From Haloferula sp. BvORR071 (GTDB taxonomy: Bacteria > Verrucomicrobiota > Verrucomicrobiia > Verrucomicrobiales > Akkermansiaceae), in assembly GCF_000739615.1 (NCBI RefSeq), contig NZ_BATP01000003.1, forward strand, positions 124,001 to 188,000: 64,000 nucleotides of DNA, written 5' to 3'. The notes under the pieces are model-generated. The model had not been told where the DNA came from, did not search any database, and saw only the letters and a list, made by a program, of their open reading frames with translations. Shown piece after piece: positions 32,301 to 39,606 of the stretch. Numbering within the stretch: the stretch's first letter is position 1; each line of letters starts with the position of its first letter. The position numbers and the translations under genes are program-made.

Positions 32301-34741
32301 CAGGCAGCAACAACTTCTTGGGGAATCTCTCTTTTGCGAACGGCACGCTGACCTTTGGCAACAAGAGCCTAGGCTCGGGAGCCCTGACCCTGAACAACGC
32401 TTCCCTGGTCTGGGGCCCGGGCAATAACCAGGACATCACGATCGGTCGTGCCATCACCTTCGGGAATGACCCGATCACCTTCTCCATGGATTCGGATGTC
32501 ATTCTTTCGAATGACTTCGGCCTCTCAGGAACGGCCAACCTCACCAAGGACGGCACTGGCAAGCTGACCTTGGTCGCAGACACCAGCTTCTTGGGGAATC
32601 TGACGGTTCTGAACGGCAATCTCACGCTCGGTGACGGTGGCGCGACGGGGTCGGTGCTCGGAGCGATCGCCCTGAACAATGCCTCCAGCATCCTGACCGT
32701 GAGCCACTCGGGTGATCCGGTGATCAACAATCTCATCTCTGGCACAGGCAGCCTGGTGCTGGATGGCAACGGATTGCAGTCGCTGATGCAGCCGAACACC
32801 TTTAGCGGGACGACCACGATCAATGGCGGCACCGCGGTTCTGGGCAGTGGCTTGGCCTTGCAGAATAGCTCGCTCCTCTACAATGCCGCAGGCGGCGCTC
32901 TCGATTTCGGAGCAAACTCCGCGGCAACGCTCGGGTCGCTTGGCGGTGACAAGGATCTCGTGCTTGAGAATGGCTCGGCGAGTGCGGTGATCCTCACGGC
33001 CGGTGGCAACGGAGCAGCCACCGCCTACACCGGTGTCCTCTCGGGGGCAGGATCCTTCACCAAGGCCGGTGCCGGAATCATGACCTTCACGGGAGCACAT
33101 ACCTACAGCGGCGCTACTCAGGTGAATGGCGGTGCCTTGGAGTTGGACTCAACGGTGACACTCAATAACACTACGGTGAGCGTAGGCGCGACCGGCCGTT
33201 TGACCAGCAACGGAGCCACGATCAATGCCTCGGTGGCGTCCAATGTGGCGGCTGGGGCCACAGGCGCGGCCATCTTTGAAGTCTTCGGCGGGACGGCGAA
33301 TTTCCCCGGAGGACTCAATGGCGTGGGTAACGCGACCAACGTCTATCGCATCCAGGTGAGCGGTGGCAGCTTGAGCGCCGGCGGCATGAGCATCGGCCGC
33401 TCCGGCTTGGTCTACACCACGGAACCTGCCGCGGGCTCGGTCAACGATGGTCTGTATGTGAATGGTGGTGATGTGGACATCGTCGGGAGCCTGCTGCTGG
33501 GCAATACTTCCGGAGCCAACTCTTCGGTGAGCACCCGCATCGACTCCGGTAGCCTCGATATTACCGGTCCCATCTCCATCGGCCTCAACAATGGCGGTCG
33601 CTGGTCCGTCGTGGATGTGGGTGGTGGCGTCTTCAGTAGTGCCGACACCGGGACCGGCGTCCGTCTCGGCGGACCGCTCCAAGGCAATGCGGCCTTCCTT
33701 ACCCGCGGCGGTGTTGCCACGGTCGAGCGTTTCCAGTTCGGGAACCTGGCCCTTGGTGGCACCGGCACAGTCGCCGTTAGCGGTGGTGAGCTCTATGTTG
33801 GCTCCGGCGGAATGGTCATGGGCACGACTGAGCCAGGCTACGTGGCTACGCTCCGTCTCTCCGGTGGCGTGATCGGTGCGAAGGCTGCCTGGTCAACGGC
33901 ACTGCCGGTCGCCACCTCGAACGTCTTCGAGGTGAAAGCTGCGGACGCCAGCAGTGTCGCGCACGACATTACCCTATCCGGAGCCGTTAGCGGGACCGGC
34001 TCATTGGTGAAGAGCGGGGCTGGCACGCTGACCCTCTCTGGAACTTACAACTATACGGGCAATACGAACGTCACCGCGGGGACGCTAGTGCTGGGCACCG
34101 CTACGCTCAGCGATGCGGCCACCGTGGACGTGGCCACCGGTGCTGTCATCAATCTGCCCCACGGTCAGGTCGATACGGTTCAGGACTTCCTGATCAACGG
34201 CGTGTCCCAAGGTCCCGGCACCTACACTTCTGCGAATAGCGGCGGGCGGATCACCGGCACCGGTTCGCTCCGTGTGGCGGCCGCCGATCCTTACATCGCT
34301 TGGATTGGCAGCTTCTCGGTCGGCGCTCTCACCGGCAAGGCCGATGATGCCGACGGTGACGGCCTCACCAACCTGGAGGAGTTTGCGCTTGATGGTAATC
34401 CCGCCAGCGGTGCCAGCACCGGCAAGGTCCGCTCGCGGATTGAAACGGTGGGTGCTGATCAAGCTCTGGTGATCACGCTGCCGGTTCGCAGTGGGGCTAC
34501 CTTCAGCGGCACCCCGTCGAAGTCGGCGACCATTGATGACCTGATCTACACCGTCAGGGGCGGGAACAATTTCGCGGCCTTTGACCAAGGCATCACCGAG
34601 ATTGCAGTCAGCTCAACCGGAATGCCGGTGCTGAGCACCGGGTGGACCTACCGCACCTTCCGCTTGGACGGCGCGATTGGTGGTGCCACTCCGCGGGGGC
34701 CGAAGGGCTTCATCGACATCGACACCGTGGATGCGCCGTAA
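29375..34741 (+). CDS. Large secreted protein with autotransporter-associated beta-strand repeats (2)
   Basis: A 1788-residue exported protein with a signal peptide (MKNSPSIGNFKRASLLSCA..., cleavage after SAAHA-QSG); an upstream in-frame start at 29303 is less likely. At least nine PATR motifs are spaced along the chain: KAGTGALTLSGANTYSGTT, KVGTGTLTLSGANTYTGDT, KRGAGQVNFTGANTYTAGT, VSGDGFLTLSGANAYAG, KSGPGNLALAGSNNFLGN, KDGTGKLTLVADTSFLGN, LDGNGLQSLMQPNTFSG, KAGAGIMTFTGAHTYSG and KSGAGTLTLSGTYNYTG. This predicts a long right-handed beta helix. The end again has a calcium-type loop, DDADGDGLTNLEEFALDGNP, and a beta tail, with no autotransporter barrel. Probably a surface or matrix protein. 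A strong terminator follows 36 bases after the stop. Confidence 0.88.
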   Translation: MKNSPSIGNFKRASLLSCATVCAISAAHAQSGTWTGVASPALWSNTANWTGGIVASGSGNTAHFETIDLPDGPFQLSLDTPRTLSNLSFGDINTTTAGSWLVDNNLDPLNVLTLDGTPVLTVNAMATGAAAEISAVVAGSAGVSKAGTGALTLSGANTYSGTTAVNAGTLNINSATAIGTSTLTLAGGNIGSTGAAVTLNNNNAQNWNSNFTFAGPSNLAMGTGAINVPGAITLTATAGQLNLGGVITSTGTFTKDGAGEVLLSGANVASFTGPMTLKGGLVRIRGNMATGATGVALNQEPIGSLTKTITFEGGALMLNGATGSNGPTTVAFTNPVVVAAGQTGTVWGPQRGAFNSTLTGSGTFNFIGNYVRGDLNGNWTGFTGTVNASGANTAGNSDVRIAGANILHAGLALNITNASVYQTYNPPNNAVGTTQIIGRLSGSAAAFLGGSPVGGRFVNWQVGALNQDTEYAGVIGNSAGAARLYKVGTGTLTLSGANTYTGDTQLNAGKISVGNGGASGSLAATNVITVAGTQLIFNRGSSASSVYPGILSGPGTITKRGAGQVNFTGANTYTAGTTIEGGIIGINSPASLGSAGAVSFTTANGGVISILPGVVESRSFNVASGLTASFGGATAGDSLEVTSSITGAGSLAVSGDGFLTLSGANAYAGPTTVSSGALVAANLSGSATSSGAVSFSAGTLAGEGTIAGAVTTASGVSLKPGALTPTSSGVGNLTVGSLALAGGTTLYTEFTNSATYDKITVSNPNGLTVSASLANPVMVDLRVANSTAKWTTPGTYTILQFAGSFVGNANDLFEVTPASQQAGQTYTFSVVGNSIQLVVAGNLPSIWNVDASGNWSAAGNWANGSPNAIGATAQFDSKITGTQTVTLDSSRTVGLIQFNNANSYAIDGTATLTLNQAVGNAQVDVLLGAHSISTPIQLADPIGIDLFNGANSLTLSGNIGGAGGITKSGPGNLALAGSNNFLGNLSFANGTLTFGNKSLGSGALTLNNASLVWGPGNNQDITIGRAITFGNDPITFSMDSDVILSNDFGLSGTANLTKDGTGKLTLVADTSFLGNLTVLNGNLTLGDGGATGSVLGAIALNNASSILTVSHSGDPVINNLISGTGSLVLDGNGLQSLMQPNTFSGTTTINGGTAVLGSGLALQNSSLLYNAAGGALDFGANSAATLGSLGGDKDLVLENGSASAVILTAGGNGAATAYTGVLSGAGSFTKAGAGIMTFTGAHTYSGATQVNGGALELDSTVTLNNTTVSVGATGRLTSNGATINASVASNVAAGATGAAIFEVFGGTANFPGGLNGVGNATNVYRIQVSGGSLSAGGMSIGRSGLVYTTEPAAGSVNDGLYVNGGDVDIVGSLLLGNTSGANSSVSTRIDSGSLDITGPISIGLNNGGRWSVVDVGGGVFSSADTGTGVRLGGPLQGNAAFLTRGGVATVERFQFGNLALGGTGTVAVSGGELYVGSGGMVMGTTEPGYVATLRLSGGVIGAKAAWSTALPVATSNVFEVKAADASSVAHDITLSGAVSGTGSLVKSGAGTLTLSGTYNYTGNTNVTAGTLVLGTATLSDAATVDVATGAVINLPHGQVDTVQDFLINGVSQGPGTYTSANSGGRITGTGSLRVAAADPYIAWIGSFSVGALTGKADDADGDGLTNLEEFALDGNPASGASTGKVRSRIETVGADQALVITLPVRSGATFSGTPSKSATIDDLIYTVRGGNNFAAFDQGITEIAVSSTGMPVLSTGWTYRTFRLDGAIGGATPRGPKGFIDIDTVDAP

Positions 34742-34776
34742 CTAAAACAGGCTTCTTGGGTCCATCCGGGTATCCG

Positions 34777-34812
34777 GGCCGGGAGGGGTTTTCTCTCCCG
34801 GCCTTTCCTTTC
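34777..34812 (+). terminator. Rho-independent terminator after the repeat-protein gene
   Basis: A 9-base-pair perfect stem GGCCGGGAG (34777-34785)/CTCCCGGCC (34795-34803) with a 9-base loop and a following TTTCCTTTCC run. It lies 36 bases past the stop codon and before the convergent DUF1501 gene. Confidence 0.75.
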
Positions 34813-34858
34813 CCATGGGGTGGAATCAGTGACGCTGGAGTTTGGGCCAAGTAGCCGG

Positions 34859-36247
34859 TCAAGCGAGGATCGGTCGAATGATCGAAGCCGGCTCGACGCC
34901 CGTCAGCCTTTGGTCGAGGCCTTGGTAGCGATAGGTGAATCGCTCGAAGTCGAGGCCCAGCAGATGCAACAGGGTGGCGTGGAGATCATGGACGGACACA
35001 GGATCGCGCGCGATGTCGTAGCCGAGTTCATCGGTCTCGCCGTGGACCACGCCGCCCTTGATCCCACCGCCGGCAAGGAAGATCGAGAAGGCCTTGATGT
35101 GATGATCGCGGCCATCTCCCTGGGCCATCGGAGTGCGGCCGAATTCGCCGCCCCAGACCACTAGGGTGTCGTCCAGTAGACCCCGCTGCTTGAGATCGGT
35201 GAGCAGAGCGGAAGTGCCTTGGTCCACCAGCTTTGCGATGTCGACCAGGCCTTGCTTGATCCCGCCATGATGATCCCAGCCGCGGTGATAGAGCTGGATG
35301 AAGCGCACGCCGCGCTCGGCGAGGCGGCGGGCCAGCAGGCAGTTCGAAGCGAAGGAACCATCGCCCGGCTTGCAGCCATACAATTCAAGGGTTTCCTTGG
35401 ATTCGCCGCGGTTGTCCATCAACTCGGGGACGGAAGCCTGCATCCGGAAGGCTAGCTCATACTGCTGGATCCGGGTGGCGACTTCCGGATCGCGGCTTTG
35501 CTGCGCGCCGATCTGGTTGAGACGATTGACCGTCTGGATCAGCTTCTTCTGGGACTCGTCGGTATTGCCCGGTGGTGTCCGCACGTAGTGCACCGGATCC
35601 CCGGCGGATTGGAACTCCACACCCTGCAGATGGCCGGGAAGGAAACCGCTGCTCCACTGCCGCGAGGAAATCGGCTGCGCTTGGCCGCCGCCGACGCTTG
35701 TTAGAACGACGAAGCCCGGGAGGTTCTGGCATTCGCTGCCGAGTCCATACAGCACCCAGGAGCCCATCGAGGGCCGACCCGGAATGATCGAGCCGGTGTT
35801 CAAGAAACCTTGCGCGGGATCGTGGTTGATCTGCTTGGTGTTCATCGAACGGATCACCGCGATCTCGTCGGCGTGCTTGGCGATGTGGGGGAAGAGATTG
35901 CAGATTTCGATGCCGGACTTGCCGTGGCGGGAGAAATCGTGTTGAGCCCCCATGCAGTTGAGGGCCTTGCCTTGAAGTTGGGCGAGCTGCTGGCCCTTGG
36001 TGAAGGACTCGGGCATCGGCTTGCCGTGCATCTCGCGCAGCTTGGGCTTGAAGTCAAAGGTCTCCAGATGGGACGGCCCGCCCGACATGCTGAGGAAGAT
36101 CACCCGCTTGACCTTGGCCGCGCGCGTGGGAGCGGCAGCCAGGACACTGGGCAGGTCGCCCGCCAGCAGACGCGACAGAGCGATCGAACCAAGACCGGTC
36201 AAGCCTTGGCCAAGGAAGGTCCGGCGAGTGGCAGAGTGGAACAACAT
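34859..36247 (-). CDS. DUF1501 protein, Tat-exported
   Basis: A 462-residue member of the DUF1501 family, abundant in Planctomycetes and Verrucomicrobia. The N-terminus has a twin-arginine signal, ATRRTFLGQGLTGLGSIAL, linking it to the Tat genes in this window. The mature part shows family segments such as VKRVIFLSMSGGPSHLETFDFKPKL, NHDPAQGFLNTGS, GRPSMGSWVLYGLGS and VVWGGEFGRTPMAQGDGRDHH, the last with the sulfatase/alkaline-phosphatase-like metal-binding look that gives the family its suspected hydrolase role. No substrate is established. It starts 10 bases after the stop of the DUF1549/DUF1553 gene, the usual partner; the pair is presumably an operon acting outside the inner membrane, perhaps on polysaccharide. 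Confidence 0.92.
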   Translation of the reverse strand: MLFHSATRRTFLGQGLTGLGSIALSRLLAGDLPSVLAAAPTRAAKVKRVIFLSMSGGPSHLETFDFKPKLREMHGKPMPESFTKGQQLAQLQGKALNCMGAQHDFSRHGKSGIEICNLFPHIAKHADEIAVIRSMNTKQINHDPAQGFLNTGSIIPGRPSMGSWVLYGLGSECQNLPGFVVLTSVGGGQAQPISSRQWSSGFLPGHLQGVEFQSAGDPVHYVRTPPGNTDESQKKLIQTVNRLNQIGAQQSRDPEVATRIQQYELAFRMQASVPELMDNRGESKETLELYGCKPGDGSFASNCLLARRLAERGVRFIQLYHRGWDHHGGIKQGLVDIAKLVDQGTSALLTDLKQRGLLDDTLVVWGGEFGRTPMAQGDGRDHHIKAFSIFLAGGGIKGGVVHGETDELGYDIARDPVSVHDLHATLLHLLGLDFERFTYRYQGLDQRLTGVEPASIIRPILA

Positions 36248-36256
36248 GGCCGTGGC

Positions 36257-39200
36257 TCAGTAGCGGGTGATGGTTTCGTGCAAGTTGAGGATCGTCCGGG
36301 CCAGCGAGGTGGCGGCGGCCAACTTGGCTGGCGGGATGTCCTGCGGCGCGGGCAAATCGCCGACGCCTAGCAGATCGCTTGCGGCCTTGGGATCAGCGGT
36401 GAAGCGGGCGAGCTCTCCGGCATTAAACTCTCCAAGAACCTTGAGTTCCTCCTCTGTCGGTGGCCGGCTGAGGCAACGGACCCATGCTCGTGTGGTCAGG
36501 TTCTTCTCGCCCTCAGGTTCCTTAAGTAAGCTTGTCGCAAGCGCACGAGCGGCCTCCGTGAAGCTAGGGTCATTGAGCAGGTCGAGAGCCTGGAGCGGGG
36601 TGTTGGAAAGCGTCCGCTCGGCGGTGCATTCCTCGCGTGCCGGGGCGTCGAAGGCTTTGAGCATTGGGTGCAAGAATGTCCGCTGCCAATGGGTGTAGAG
36701 GCCGCGACGATAGAGCATCGCGCCCTTGTCCGCCTGATACTCGCGGGGCGGGAAGTTGAGGTGCCGGTAGTAGCCGGCCGGTTGATAGGGCTTGGCGCTT
36801 GGTCCGCCGATCGCCGGGTTGAGCAGCCCGGCCACCGCGAGCGCATTGTCGCGGATCAGCTCCGCTGGCAGGCGCAGCTGGGACTGGCGAGCCAGCTGGC
36901 GGTTCTGGGGATCGATCTCTAACAGCGCGGGAGTGGGTGTGCTCGCTTGGCGGTAGGTCTTTGAAAGCAGGATGGTCCGCAGCAGGTGCTTGGTGCTCCA
37001 GCCGTTCTCCACGAACTCGATTGCCAACCAGTCGAGCAGCTCCCGGTTGCTGGGGTATTCTCCCTGCAAGCCGAAATCGCCGGTGTCCTTCGACAATCCG
37101 ACCCCGAAGAGGCGGGCCCACTGCCGGTTGACGAAGACCCGGGCAGTGAGGGGATTGTCCTTGTTGGCAATCCAATGTGCGAGATCGAGGCGCGTTGCAC
37201 GACCCGCGGCAGGAGCGGCGTTTGATGCCGTGGCCAAGAAGGCTGGCGGGGCTGGGGTGACGACTGCACCCGACTTGTCCTGCCAATCCCCGCGGTTGAG
37301 GACCCGGAGCTCGCGCGGCTTCGCGGAAATCGTCATCGGCACGCTGGGGGCCGCTTTCAGGATCTCCGTCCGTTCGCGTTCCAGCTTGGCTACTTCAGAT
37401 GAAAGCTTCTGCCAGGCGGGCGTCGTCTGCCGGTAGTAGAGCGCCAGCTTGGCAGGGTCCGGAGATGCGGACTGGAGAAGGGCGATGGCCTCCTTTGGCA
37501 AGTGGCCGAGGCGCTGCGCAGGATTCGTGGTATGGAGACCGACATTATCCCAGTAGATGAGGCCTCCAACTTGGGTGCACGCGACTTGACCGATGACTGA
37601 GCCGGGCGGAAGGCCCATGTCGGCAGGGGACACGGTGAGGCGAGTCCAAGCACCGGCCTTGGGTAGATCTCCAGCGCGATGATAGGCGGGGCCATCCTTG
37701 CCCTTGCCGTAGGGAATCTCCGCGTCTCCCCAATAGGCACGGTGGCTCCAATCTCCGGCCATGTTGGCCTGCAGCATTAGAGTCCGGGTTGGCTTGGCGG
37801 AATCGAGATAGACCCACAGGTAGAACTCATCCTTGTCCTGGATTGTGACCGGCCGCTTCAAGACCGCGATGTGCTGGACAAGCCCACCGGATTCCTGGCG
37901 GCGTGAATGGGTGCCGGACTGAACTGGAGCACCGCTGCTCGCTTCGACGAAGCCCGGTTGATCGATCGAGGCGGGCTCGGGCAATGTCTCATCGAGAATC
38001 GGCGCGTCGTAGGCATCCTTCGATGCGAGCAAAGCTTGCTGGCGGGCGATCCAGTCCGCGACTTCCTTCGGCTCGACCGCGCCATTGGACTCCAACTGTG
38101 GTCGCAACTGGCCGAGTTCGACATCCACTTGTGCGAGGCGGCCGGCTTGCTCGGGCGAGGGGACCTGCAGCAGGGGGCCCCATTTGTCGAAGACCACACC
38201 CTGCGAAGTCCATTTCGAGATGTCCTCCTGGTAGCGGCCGTCGTCGTTACACGCGCCTCGTTCCAAGATGTCGCTGAAGTAAGCGGCGAAGGAATAGAAA
38301 TCCTTCGTGGTGAAGGGATCGAATTTGTGGTCGTGGCACTCGCAGCAGGCCATGGTCGAGCCCAGCCATGCGGCGGAGGTGGTGCGCACCCGTTCACCTT
38401 GATATTTGGCGAGGTATTCGGCGTCTTGGATGCCGCCTTCCTCGGACAACTGATTGAGGCGGTTGTAGGACGCGGCGACCTTCTGGCTCAGCGTTGCATT
38501 CGGCAGCAAGTCGCCGGCAAGCTGTTCGATCGTGAATTGATCGAAGGGCTTGTCGCTATTGAATGCCTCAATCACGTAGTCGCGGTAAGGCGACGCAGAG
38601 CGATCCTGGTCACCGTGATAACCGACGGTGTCCGCATAGCGGACATTGTCCAGCCATCCAACCGCCATACGTTCGCCGAAATGGGGCGAGACAAGCAATT
38701 GCTCCACCACTTCCCGGACCGCGACCTCGGGATCGCGGGCGTAGGCCTGCTGGAATGCGGTCACCTGTTCTGGACTCGGAGGAAGCCCGGTCACATCGAA
38801 GTGCAAGCGCCGCAGCAAGGTAGTCGGGTCCGCTGGTGAAGAGAACGCCAGTTGGCGGGATTCCAATTGATGGGCCACCAGGGAGTCGATGCTTTGGCCG
38901 GCATCCCGCTTGGGCAGCGTGTAAGCCCAGTGGGGTTCATAAGCAGCACCCTTCTTGATCCAATCGCGGAGCAGTTGCTTCTCCGCCGGATTGAGGGTCT
39001 TGTGGCTTTCCGGCGGCGGCATCCGGTCGTCCTCGTCCTCGGCATTGATCAGCTTGATCAACCTGCTCTTCTCCGGATTGCCCGGGACGAAGGCCTTGGA
39101 GGCGAGAGCCTCCTCGCGGATGTCGAGCCGGAGATCTTCCTCACGCGTCTTCGGGTCGGGGCCGTGGCAATAGAAGCACTTGTCGGAAAGAATCGGCCGG

Positions 39201-39325
39201 ATGTCGCGGCCATAGTGGATGTCCGCTTGGGCTGGTAGTGACCAGCTGATCACGCCCGCCAAGGACAGGAGTCGCACCGCGCGCGGCGAAATCGCAAAGG
39301 CTGGGAAGTCGAGGCTAGACTTCAT
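36257..39325 (-). CDS. PSCyt1/DUF1549/DUF1553 planctomycete-type cytochrome protein
   Basis: A 1022-residue exported protein. ATG 39325 (MKSSLDFPAFAISPRAVRLL) begins a signal peptide ending near PAQA-DIHYG. A planctomycete cytochrome c domain follows, IRPILSDKCFYCHGPDPKTR, with one heme site CFYCH and the family segment EEDLRLDIREEA. Then come DUF1549 (for example SPEQVTAFQQAYARDPEV and VGWLDNVRYADTVGYHGDQ) and DUF1553 (RVFVNRQWARLFGVGL, NRELLDWLAIEFVE, RRGLYTHWQRTFLHPML, AREECTAERTLSNTPLQAL). A beta-rich insert in between resembles a carbohydrate-binding or LamG-like domain. The pair with DUF1501 is a standard PVC gene unit whose biochemistry is not settled. Confidence 0.92.
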   Translation of the reverse strand: MKSSLDFPAFAISPRAVRLLSLAGVISWSLPAQADIHYGRDIRPILSDKCFYCHGPDPKTREEDLRLDIREEALASKAFVPGNPEKSRLIKLINAEDEDDRMPPPESHKTLNPAEKQLLRDWIKKGAAYEPHWAYTLPKRDAGQSIDSLVAHQLESRQLAFSSPADPTTLLRRLHFDVTGLPPSPEQVTAFQQAYARDPEVAVREVVEQLLVSPHFGERMAVGWLDNVRYADTVGYHGDQDRSASPYRDYVIEAFNSDKPFDQFTIEQLAGDLLPNATLSQKVAASYNRLNQLSEEGGIQDAEYLAKYQGERVRTTSAAWLGSTMACCECHDHKFDPFTTKDFYSFAAYFSDILERGACNDDGRYQEDISKWTSQGVVFDKWGPLLQVPSPEQAGRLAQVDVELGQLRPQLESNGAVEPKEVADWIARQQALLASKDAYDAPILDETLPEPASIDQPGFVEASSGAPVQSGTHSRRQESGGLVQHIAVLKRPVTIQDKDEFYLWVYLDSAKPTRTLMLQANMAGDWSHRAYWGDAEIPYGKGKDGPAYHRAGDLPKAGAWTRLTVSPADMGLPPGSVIGQVACTQVGGLIYWDNVGLHTTNPAQRLGHLPKEAIALLQSASPDPAKLALYYRQTTPAWQKLSSEVAKLERERTEILKAAPSVPMTISAKPRELRVLNRGDWQDKSGAVVTPAPPAFLATASNAAPAAGRATRLDLAHWIANKDNPLTARVFVNRQWARLFGVGLSKDTGDFGLQGEYPSNRELLDWLAIEFVENGWSTKHLLRTILLSKTYRQASTPTPALLEIDPQNRQLARQSQLRLPAELIRDNALAVAGLLNPAIGGPSAKPYQPAGYYRHLNFPPREYQADKGAMLYRRGLYTHWQRTFLHPMLKAFDAPAREECTAERTLSNTPLQALDLLNDPSFTEAARALATSLLKEPEGEKNLTTRAWVRCLSRPPTEEELKVLGEFNAGELARFTADPKAASDLLGVGDLPAPQDIPPAKLAAATSLARTILNLHETITRY

Positions 39326-39544
39326 GGCCGGCATTCTCACGAGGCGTCCCAAGGTTCGGCGGCATTGGATTCATGCGTATAAGCGGATACATGGCGTTCT
39401 CGCCGGGAATTTCGGTGAAACGACCTCCGCCCGACGAATAGAACGGCACATCCGGCCTCGGCTCACTCACTACCCACATCGTGCCCAGCATACGGCACCC
39501 AGCGCGGCATCAGCCAATGCTGGCGAGATAAGAAACGCGTATTA

Positions 39545-39575
39545 TTTTGCCCTCCGGCGATGCCGGAGGGCAAAA
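39545..39575. repeat. Perfect 14-base-pair hairpin
   Basis: TTTTGCCCTCCGGC (39545-39558) pairs fully with GCCGGAGGGCAAAA (39562-39575) over a 3-base GAT loop. It sits 31 bases past the end of the beta-strand/PEP-CTERM gene. The outer bases run T-then-A, opposite to a normal intrinsic terminator, so it is either a factor-dependent stop, an RNA-protecting 3' stem, or a protein-binding palindrome. Confidence 0.6.
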
Positions 39576-39606
39576 GGGATGTAACCAAGGTGCACGTCGC
39601 TACACT

